Assembly (NCBI GenBank): GCA_902783175.1
Contig: CACZQA010000101.1
Span: 1 to 7,314, forward strand
Length of the DNA stretch: 7,314 nucleotides
From: an uncultured Coriobacteriaceae bacterium
GTDB lineage: Bacteria > Actinomycetota > Coriobacteriia > Coriobacteriales > QAMH01
Direction: 5' to 3'
Shown here: positions 1 through 5,427 of the stretch, one piece after another
Numbering within the stretch: position 1 is the stretch's first letter
How the letters are laid out: every line of letters starts with the position of its first letter
Notes under the pieces: generated by a model
What the model was told of the DNA's origin: nothing
Databases searched by the model: none
Seen by the model: the letters and a program-made list of their open reading frames with translations, nothing else
Program-made: the position numbers and the translations under genes

Positions 1-294
1 AAGCAGGTGTCGTTCGTGGCAGCACTTCATGACAAGGGAGTCATCTCCGATGAGGAGATGAAAAGCCTCGGGGACAATCCCACGGTCGAGGATGCCAACG
101 AGCTGCTCAACAGGCACAGGAAAGACGCCGGCTACCTGGAACTCAGAAAATCGCGAAGCGCCGAGCGAGACGAGCGCCCGCTCGACATCCGGGCCAAAGA
201 GGCGACAGAGGCCTCGAAGCGCATGGAACAGTCGAGATCCAGATCCCGGGCACGTGCGAGGAAGCCGCGCAAGCGCGAGGACCGTGCCAAATGA
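1..294 (+). CDS. 3' end of a gene upstream of the coupling protein; possible PcfB/DUF3801-type adaptor (partial)
   Basis: The frame is open from base 1 and ends with TGA at 292-294, so this is most likely the last 97 codons of a longer gene. A GTG at 7 is a possible start, but no ribosome site can be seen in the six bases before it. The visible part begins with a short helical stretch (FVAALHDKGVISDEEM) that loosely resembles SHOCT-type C-terminal helices. It ends in a very basic tail rich in Arg, Lys and Ser (last 30 residues). The stop overlaps the ATG of the coupling protein (ATGA at 291-294), which implies translational coupling and a shared job. In Tn1549-type elements the gene just before VirD4 is often a PcfB/DUF3801 relaxosome adaptor with a similar basic, EQSR-containing tail. 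That identity rests on position and tail style only, because no diagnostic domain is visible. The C-terminus of a relaxase is the main alternative. Confidence 0.6.
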   Translation, partial: KQVSFVAALHDKGVISDEEMKSLGDNPTVEDANELLNRHRKDAGYLELRKSRSAERDERPLDIRAKEATEASKRMEQSRSRSRARARKPRKREDRAK

Positions 295-2147
295 AGGCCC
301 GCGGGACAGGCGGCGCGATCGTCTCCGCAGCGTTCTCCGCGGCCGCCTTCGCGCTCGGGGACTCCTATGCGGCGTGCCTCTTGTCGATGCCGGGCCAGCC
401 CATGGAGAACCTCGCGCGGGCAGCTGGCCAGACCCTCCCCTACATGGTGGGGCACGGGCCCCTGAGCCCAGAGCCCGCATGCCTCGCGACGGGGCTTCTG
501 GCCGCGTGCGCGGTGTGGGTCGCCTGGGCGTACTCGCTCACGCACGGGCCCGGAGACAGGCAGGGCGAGGAGCACGGCAGCGCCCAATGGGGCAGCATTC
601 GCCAGGGAAAGCGGTTCATGAACCTGAAGCAGCCCGACCAGAACATCATCCTCACCGAGCATTACGGAATGGCCATGAGCCGTGACGACCACGACCGCAG
701 GTACGAGAGGAACCGCAACGTGATCGTCGTCGGAGGATCCGGCTCGGGCAAGACCCGCGGATACGTGGAACCCAACTTGATGCAATCAAACAGCGACTAT
801 TTCGTCACCGACCCCAAGGGAGAGTGCCTCCCTCGTACCGGTTGGATGCTTGTCGAACAAGGGTACGAGATAAAGTCCTTCAACACCGTGGACTTCTCGC
901 AGTCGCTGCACTACAACCCGATAGCCTACGTCTCCGACGAGGCGGACGTGCTCGAATTCGTCACCTGCTTCATCGCGAACACCACCGGAGACAAGGACCA
1001 TGCGGGAGACCCCTTCTGGGAGAACGCGGAAAGGCTGCTCTACGTGGCCCTTATCGGTTTTCTCGTGTACCACTGCCCCCAACAGGACCGTTCGATGTCC
1101 GGCCTGGTCACGTTGCTTTCACTCGCCAAGGCCAAGGACGACGACGAGGACTACATGAGCCCGCTCGACTACCTCTTCGACGAGATCGAGACGGGCTACC
1201 GAACCATCGCCGTGCCGGATGGCGAAGACGATGAGCGCGACCCCTGGTCAAGAACGTCCGAGCACGCGGGAAGCGGGTGCGTGAGGGTCAAGACCGGAGA
1301 GCCGGCAAGCGTCGACTCGGACTTCAGCCTGCTGCACTACAAGATGTTCAAGGACGCGGCTGGCAAGACCATGAAGTCGATCCTCATCTCGTGCAACACC
1401 CGCATGGAGCCTTTCGCCATCCCGCAGGTGCGCGAGCTCGTCTCCTACGACGAGATGGGGCTGGACCGGTTGGGCGACCCAGATGGGAAGCGCGCCGTGT
1501 TCGCGATCATGAGCGACACGAGCCCGCTCTACTCGTTCCTCTTCGCGATCATGATGTGGCAGACGATGAACATCCTCTGCAAGAAGGCGCTCGTGCGCTA
1601 CGGAGGAAGCCTGCCGAGGCCCGTCCAACTGATGCTCGACGAGTTCGCGAACATCGGCAAGATCCCCGACGTCGAGAAGACCATCGCCGTGATTCGCAGC
1701 CGGAACATCTCGATGTCCATAATCCTGCAGTCGCTCTCCCAGCTCAAAGCCGTCTACAAGGACAACGCCCCGACCATCGTGGACTGCTGCGACACCGTGC
1801 TCTTCCTGGGCGGCAAGTCCACCGAGACCGTCAAGCAAATCTCGGAGACGGTCGGCAAGGAGACGGTCGCGACCGTCACCTGGAACGAGAGCCGCGGCGG
1901 TCAGGCCACGTCCACCCGCAACTGGAACACGCTCGAAAGGGACCTGATCCAGGCAGCGGAGGTTGCCAAGCTCCCGCGGGACGAGGCGATCGTGCTCATC
2001 ACGGGAACCGACCCCTTGAAGGACCGGAAATACGACATCGAGAGGCACCCCAGATGGAACCTTGTCTACCCGGGGCACGAGGGATGCAGGTTCTCGGAGC
2101 CGTTCGATTTCGGAAAGTACGCCGCGAGGAAGGGAGGCCGCGAATAG
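291..2147 (+). CDS. virD4: VirD4/TraG-family type IV coupling protein (conjugal transfer ATPase)
   Basis: This 618-aa inner-membrane ATPase would link the relaxase-DNA complex to the transfer channel. Two hydrophobic segments lie near the N-terminus (about residues 8-32 and 62-84), as in most VirD4 proteins. A soluble NTPase domain follows. Walker A is GGSGSGKT at 148-155, followed by PNLMQS and the family motif TDPKGE at 173-178. Walker B is LMLDEFANIGKIPD at 447-460, a signature of TraG/VirD4 proteins. The stretch AAGKTMKSILISCNTR before Walker B is also typical of the Tn1549-type TraG subgroup. Between them, residues about 283-320 form an acidic loop (DDDEDY and GEDDERD) in the region of the all-alpha substrate-binding domain. 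The start at 291 overlaps the previous stop, and GAGGA lies at 277-281. Length and motifs are complete, so it looks functional. Family assignment is firm; the exact substrate is unknown. Confidence 0.96.
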   Translation: MKARGTGGAIVSAAFSAAAFALGDSYAACLLSMPGQPMENLARAAGQTLPYMVGHGPLSPEPACLATGLLAACAVWVAWAYSLTHGPGDRQGEEHGSAQWGSIRQGKRFMNLKQPDQNIILTEHYGMAMSRDDHDRRYERNRNVIVVGGSGSGKTRGYVEPNLMQSNSDYFVTDPKGECLPRTGWMLVEQGYEIKSFNTVDFSQSLHYNPIAYVSDEADVLEFVTCFIANTTGDKDHAGDPFWENAERLLYVALIGFLVYHCPQQDRSMSGLVTLLSLAKAKDDDEDYMSPLDYLFDEIETGYRTIAVPDGEDDERDPWSRTSEHAGSGCVRVKTGEPASVDSDFSLLHYKMFKDAAGKTMKSILISCNTRMEPFAIPQVRELVSYDEMGLDRLGDPDGKRAVFAIMSDTSPLYSFLFAIMMWQTMNILCKKALVRYGGSLPRPVQLMLDEFANIGKIPDVEKTIAVIRSRNISMSIILQSLSQLKAVYKDNAPTIVDCCDTVLFLGGKSTETVKQISETVGKETVATVTWNESRGGQATSTRNWNTLERDLIQAAEVAKLPRDEAIVLITGTDPLKDRKYDIERHPRWNLVYPGHEGCRFSEPFDFGKYAARKGGRE

Positions 2148-2164
2148 CGTGACAGGCGGCGGCC

Positions 2165-2177
2165 GCGCCACTGGCGC
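2165..2177. repeat. 13-base inverted repeat
   Basis: GCGCCA-C-TGGCGC is perfectly self-complementary around a single central base. As RNA it could form a 5-bp G/C stem with a 3-base loop. It lies 18 bases after the coupling-protein stop. No T-run follows, so it is not a standard factor-independent terminator. It may be an mRNA 3'-end stabiliser or chance in GC-rich DNA. Confidence 0.4.
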
Positions 2178-2230
2178 AGATCCGGGACAGCCTTCCACAA
2201 CCATTCCTGGAGACCGCCGCCCGATGCGAA

Positions 2231-2249
2231 GGAGCGCGAGAAGCGCTCC
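2231..2249 (+). repeat. hairpin with 7-bp stem and 5-base loop, sequestering a GGAG
   Basis: GGAGCGC (2231-2237), loop GAGAA, then GCGCTCC (2243-2249) pair perfectly. The 5' arm contains the GGAG of the upstream AAGGAG copy (2229-2234), so folding would hide that Shine-Dalgarno-like site. The following bases, GAAAAGATTGT, are AT-rich but not a T-run, so terminator function on the + strand is unlikely. It could be an RNA processing or stability element, or an attenuating structure. Confidence 0.5.
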
Positions 2250-2262
2250 GAAAAGATTGTAA

Positions 2263-2274
2263 TGCCGCGCGGCA
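2263..2274. repeat. 12-base perfect palindrome
   Basis: TGCCGCGCGGCA is identical to its reverse complement. It lies 40 bases before the start of the Maff2-like gene. It could be a dimeric-regulator binding site. Its G/C-only core also makes a chance palindrome plausible in this composition. Confidence 0.35.
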
Positions 2275-2300
2275 CTTCCACACCAGCCGCGCACGATGCG

Positions 2301-2306
2301 AAGGAG
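2301..2306 (+). promoter_or_regulatory. ribosome binding site of the Maff2-like gene
   Basis: AAGGAG lies 8 bases before the ATG at 2315. This strong site fixes the start of the 71-aa protein. It is stronger than those of its neighbours, which fits a high-copy small membrane component. Confidence 0.8.
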
Positions 2307-2314
2307 CGAAACCA

Positions 2315-2530
2315 ATGCTTCAACAGATCATCCATCTCGTCTCGGGCTGCGTGACGTTCCTCGGCGGCTTCCTGGTCGTCTGGGGAGCCGTATCGCTGGG
2401 ACTCGCGATCCGCGAGCAGCAGGGCGGGGCGTCGATAGCGAGCGCCATCTCTACCATCGCGGGCGGGGCCATCATCATCGCCGCCGCAGTGTACTTCGGC
2501 ATGCTCGACACCTCATGGATGCCGAACTAG
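2315..2530 (+). CDS. Maff2-family-like small two-helix membrane protein of conjugative element
   Basis: This 71-aa protein has two hydrophobic helices (about residues 8-31 and 41-61) joined by a short charged turn, IREQQGG (32-38). The pattern of a Gly/Trp first helix (GGFLVVWGAVSLGL), a charged Gly/Gln turn and a Gly/Ala/Ile-rich second helix resembles the Maff2 mobile-element family encoded just after VirD4 in Tn1549-like ICEs. Size and topology also recall VirB2/TrbC-type pilin subunits. No cleavable signal peptide is obvious. Its place between the VirD4 and PrgI genes supports a structural role in the transfer channel. The start is set by a good ribosome site. The family call is from remembered sequence pattern; a pilin-like function is inference. 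Confidence 0.8.
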   Translation: MLQQIIHLVSGCVTFLGGFLVVWGAVSLGLAIREQQGGASIASAISTIAGGAIIIAAAVYFGMLDTSWMPN

Positions 2531-2540
2531 GGCGCCGCGC

Positions 2541-2963
2541 ATGTTGAGCGTGACGGTCCACAAGGACATCGGTGAGTACACGGAAAAGGTCGTCGGCAAG
2601 ATGTCCGCCCGTACTCTGGCCTGCATGGCAGGCGGCATCGCAGCCTCGTTCGGGGCGGCGGCGACCTCCTATTTCGCCTTCGGGATACCCGTATCAGATG
2701 CGACGCTGCCCGTCATGGCGGCTTCCATGCCGTTCTGGCTCATGGGCTTCTGGCGTCCCAAGGGGCTCAAGGCGGAGAAGTTCATACCCCTCTGGGCGGA
2801 GCACGTCCTGGGCGACGGAAAGCTCGCGTACTCGACCGCGGGCAGATTCCCGGTACGCGACGTAGCGTGCAGGAAATGCGACCGCAAGGCAAGGAGAAGA
2901 GCATGGAAGAAGGGAGCGGAGAAGCGTGATCCCATTGAAGAGGAGCAAGGAACGAGACGATAG
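2541..2963 (+). CDS. PrgI-family conjugal transfer membrane protein
   Basis: This 140-aa membrane protein begins with a short N-terminal stretch (VTVHKDIGEYTEKVVGKMS). Two hydrophobic segments follow (about 22-47 and 53-72), then the motif GFWRPKGLKAEKFIPLW at 69-85. That layout, with Lys-Gly-Leu followed by a conserved Phe/Trp-containing helix, is typical of PrgI-family proteins, which sit beside VirB4 in Gram-positive type IV systems and fill the VirB3 position. The C-terminal tail (from about residue 101) is strongly basic and has a CRKC pair (Cys110, Cys113). The gene starts 10 bases after the Maff2-like stop without a clear Shine-Dalgarno sequence, so translation may depend on coupling. 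Its last 38 bases overlap the VirB4 gene. The family call is good; the tail's role is unknown. Confidence 0.87.
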   Translation: MLSVTVHKDIGEYTEKVVGKMSARTLACMAGGIAASFGAAATSYFAFGIPVSDATLPVMAASMPFWLMGFWRPKGLKAEKFIPLWAEHVLGDGKLAYSTAGRFPVRDVACRKCDRKARRRAWKKGAEKRDPIEEEQGTRR

Positions 2964-5427
2964 GAAGGCCCAGGCACCCGCCAAAGCGCGGGTCCTGAAG
3001 GCGCCGCGCAAGTCGATAGACCGCCGCGTCCGGGAGCAGGAGACCCGCCTCGACGAGAAGACCAAGGAGCAGAGGCGCAAGCGCCGTGCCGCCAAGGACG
3101 TGTACGGCGCGGTCGGCTTCGACCTCATGTACCGAGACGGAACATGCCAGGTAGAAGAGGGCCTGTTCAGCGAGACCCTCGCCTTCGACGACATCAGCTA
3201 CCAATCCGCCCGGGACGAAGCCCAGCAGGCGGTCTTCTCAGGCTGGTGCCAGCTGTTCGACTACTTCGGGTCGGGCTCGTCGGTGCAGCTCACGGTGACG
3301 AACACCCCAATCCCCGCATCCGAGATCGGCAACCGCACCTTCTTCGAGGAGCGCGACCCCGCGACGGCCGGGTACGCACGGGAGTACAACAAGATCCTCA
3401 ACGACAAGATGCGCGAGGGCATCTCCAACCTCACCCGCGAGCGCTACCTGACCTTCGCGACCGGAGCCGCCTCGGTCGACGAGGCCATCCCGAAGCTCGC
3501 CCGGATGCGCAACGACGCGGAGCAGACCCTCGCGAAGATCCGGAGCACCGCGCGCAAGCTCACGGGAGAGGAGCGGCTCAAAGCGATAAACGGGCTGCTC
3601 AGACCGGGTGCGCCCTTCGTCTTCGACTGGGACCAGGTGGGCGCCATGGGGAGCCTCACCGCGAAGGACTTCGTCTGCCCCGATGCGCTCGACTTCAAGC
3701 CCGATGGACTCGGCAGCTGCTACAGGAGCGACGGGACGTGGTGCCAGGTGCTCTCCCTGCATCGTTTCGGCAGCGAGCTCACCGACCGCTGCCTGGCGGA
3801 GATCATCGACCTGCCCATCCCGCTCGCCATCACCATCCACGTTCAGCCGCTCGACAAGGCCGCCTCCGTCGCCTTCGTGAAGCGCCGAATCGCCTGGATG
3901 GACAAGGAGATCATCGACGAGCAGATGAGCGCCGTGAAGAAAGGGTACGACTTCCAGATCCTGCCCTCGGAGCTCAAGTACTCCAAGGAGGAGGCGGAAG
4001 ACCTGCTCGACCACCTCCAGAACAAGAACCAGCGCCTCTACGTGTACACGGGACTCGTCTACACGTACGCGGAGAGCTACGAGACCCTCCAGGACCGCGT
4101 GATGCAGATAGTGTCCACCGCGCGGCGCAACTCAATCGAGGTCGACGCGCTCGACTACCGCCAGAGAGAGGGCATGAACTCCGTGCTGCCCCTGGGGCAC
4201 AACCACGTGGAGGTCTCGCGGATGATGACGACCGCGCAGGTCGCCGTGCAGATGCCGTTCGCCACGCAGGAGCTCATGCAAACGGGCGGAGGCTACTACG
4301 GGCAGAACAAGCAGAGCTCCAACCTGGTGCTCTGCAACCGCAAGCTGCTCGCGAGCCCGATGGGCTTCGTCGCCGGCAAACCGGGATCGGGCAAGTCGTT
4401 CTCCGTGAAGCGCGAGATCGTGAACACGATACTCGCGTACCCGGACGACGAGATCATCGTGCTGGATCCCGCCGGCGAGTACAGCCCTGTCGTCGAGGGC
4501 TGCGGCGGCGAGTGCATCAGGTTCGCGCCCGGCTCGGGCACGCACCTCAACCCCTTCGACCTCTCCGACGTGGCGCACCAGTCGACTGCGGCGCAGATGG
4601 CGTTCAAGATCGACGCCTTCCTGGCCCTCTCGTCGGCGATGATGGCCGAGGGCTCCGAGGGGCTTCCCGAGGCGGACAAGTCGATCATCAGCAGGTGCGT
4701 GGAGGCGGCCTATTCGACGTGCTCGGCGGAGGGAAGGCTGCCGCTCCTTGAGGACTTCTACCGAATCCTTCAGTCGCAGCCCGAACGGGAAGCCGCGCAG
4801 ATCGCCTTGCGATACGAGCGCTACGTCAAAGGCGCCCTCTCGTTTTTCAACCACGAATCCAACGTGACCTTCGAGAAGCGCATCACGAACGTCGACTTCA
4901 AGGACCTCTCCGAGAACATGAGGGCGTTCGGCATCATCGCGGTCCTGGAGACGGTGCGCAACCGCATGTACCGGAACTTCGAACGGGGCGTGACGACCTG
5001 GCTCTACATCGACGAGGTGCAGAGCCTCTTCGGCCATCCGGCTATCATCACCTACTTCTCGAAGTTCTGGGCAGAGGGCCGCAAGTTCAACCTCGTGGCG
5101 ACGGGCATCACGCAGAACAGCGTCTACATGCTTGAGCACGAGGAAGCGCGAAACATGGTGCTCAACTCCGACTTCATCCTGCTGCACAAGCAGTCGCCGC
5201 TCGACCGCAAGGCTTGGACGGACCTGCTCGACCTCTCCGCCCAGGAAGCCGGCTACATCGACGAGTCGGTCCGCGCCGGCGAGGGCCTGCTCGTGGCGGG
5301 CGGCGCTCGCGTGCCGATCAAGGACGACTTCCCCAAGGGCGCCCTCTACGACCTGTTCAACACCAAGCCCGAGGAGATCGCAGCTCTGAAGAGGGCGGCG
5401 ATGCGTGGCGGGAGCGCCGAGAAGTGA
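2926..5427 (+). CDS. virB4: VirB4/TraE-family conjugation ATPase
   Basis: This 833-aa protein would be the cytoplasmic ATPase that drives assembly of and transport through the type IV secretion channel. The first ~45 residues are very basic. Residues ~50-430 form the VirB4/CagE-type N-terminal region. The C-terminal RecA-like domain has Walker A GKPGSGKS (484-491), IIVLDPAGEY (510-519), Walker B LYIDEVQ (693-699) and the motif TGITQN (726-731), all typical of Gram-positive VirB4. Length is usual for the family and all key residues are present. The start is GTG at 2926, preceded by AGGGAG at 2911-2916 with 9-base spacing. It lies inside the PrgI-family gene, and I see no better later start before the conserved region. 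The stop overlaps the next gene's GTG (GTGA at 5424-5427). Assignment is firm. Confidence 0.96.
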   Translation: MIPLKRSKERDDRKAQAPAKARVLKAPRKSIDRRVREQETRLDEKTKEQRRKRRAAKDVYGAVGFDLMYRDGTCQVEEGLFSETLAFDDISYQSARDEAQQAVFSGWCQLFDYFGSGSSVQLTVTNTPIPASEIGNRTFFEERDPATAGYAREYNKILNDKMREGISNLTRERYLTFATGAASVDEAIPKLARMRNDAEQTLAKIRSTARKLTGEERLKAINGLLRPGAPFVFDWDQVGAMGSLTAKDFVCPDALDFKPDGLGSCYRSDGTWCQVLSLHRFGSELTDRCLAEIIDLPIPLAITIHVQPLDKAASVAFVKRRIAWMDKEIIDEQMSAVKKGYDFQILPSELKYSKEEAEDLLDHLQNKNQRLYVYTGLVYTYAESYETLQDRVMQIVSTARRNSIEVDALDYRQREGMNSVLPLGHNHVEVSRMMTTAQVAVQMPFATQELMQTGGGYYGQNKQSSNLVLCNRKLLASPMGFVAGKPGSGKSFSVKREIVNTILAYPDDEIIVLDPAGEYSPVVEGCGGECIRFAPGSGTHLNPFDLSDVAHQSTAAQMAFKIDAFLALSSAMMAEGSEGLPEADKSIISRCVEAAYSTCSAEGRLPLLEDFYRILQSQPEREAAQIALRYERYVKGALSFFNHESNVTFEKRITNVDFKDLSENMRAFGIIAVLETVRNRMYRNFERGVTTWLYIDEVQSLFGHPAIITYFSKFWAEGRKFNLVATGITQNSVYMLEHEEARNMVLNSDFILLHKQSPLDRKAWTDLLDLSAQEAGYIDESVRAGEGLLVAGGARVPIKDDFPKGALYDLFNTKPEEIAALKRAAMRGGSAEK

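Larger units (their letters stand above)
2213..2308 (+). repeat. imperfect direct repeat carrying the Shine-Dalgarno segment
   Basis: The 15-mer CGATGCGAAGGAGCG occurs at 2222-2236 and again at 2294-2308. Similarity extends upstream (ACCGCCGC before the first copy, ACCAGCCGC before the second), giving units of about 24 and 27 bases whose starts lie 69 bases apart. The second copy supplies the ribosome site of the Maff2-like gene. The first has no convincing gene behind it and is built into the 2231-2249 hairpin. A local duplication of a gene start followed by loss of the first coding part would explain this (inference). Confidence 0.55.
2148..2314 (+). promoter_or_regulatory. structured gap between coupling-protein gene and Maff2-like gene
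   Basis: This 167-base stretch is the only sizeable gap in an otherwise overlapping or closely spaced operon. It holds three perfect inverted repeats (2165-2177, 2231-2249 and 2263-2274) and an imperfect direct repeat carrying AAGGAG (2213-2236 and 2282-2308). A short AT-rich patch, AAAAGATTGTAAT (2251-2263 region), stands out against the GC-rich background. It contains TGTAAT, one mismatch from a -10 hexamer, but no acceptable -35 box sits at the right distance. A role in RNA processing, differential expression or internal initiation before the abundant small membrane protein is inference. Confidence 0.4.

Noticed and set aside
2231..2260. factor-independent terminator
   Set aside because: The stem is good, but the following bases are A-rich, not T-rich, on the + strand. 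A terminator here would also cut the operon before essential channel genes.
2149..2262. possible 37-aa protein starting at GTG 2149
   Set aside because: An AGGGAGG lies 11 bases upstream, but the product is a low-complexity Arg/Pro/Gly/Thr chain without features. The frame is better explained as non-coding leader.
2236..2264. sigma-70-type promoter with TGTAAT as -10
   Set aside because: One mismatch from TATAAT, but no -35-like hexamer lies 15-19 bases upstream and there is no extended -10.
1248..2315. 355-codon open frame on the minus strand inside virD4
   Set aside because: It is antisense to a complete VirD4 gene with all motifs. Long stop-free antisense frames are expected in GC-rich coding DNA, and its translation (rich in His, Arg and Val) matches no family I know.
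2262..2354. possible 30-codon leader peptide from ATG 2262 overlapping the Maff2-like gene
   Set aside because: No well-placed free Shine-Dalgarno sequence (the nearest GGAG is inside the hairpin and far away) and no amino-acid run typical of attenuation.
3144..4751. 535-codon + strand frame within virB4
   Set aside because: Out-of-frame shadow with Arg/Pro/Gly-rich low-complexity translation. The overlapping frame has every VirB4 motif.
5214..5423. 70-codon N-terminal extension of the hydrolase frame
   Set aside because: It lies fully inside the VirB4 coding region and translates to Arg/Gly-rich shadow sequence. The GTG at 5424 has a ribosome site and the usual stop/start overlap.
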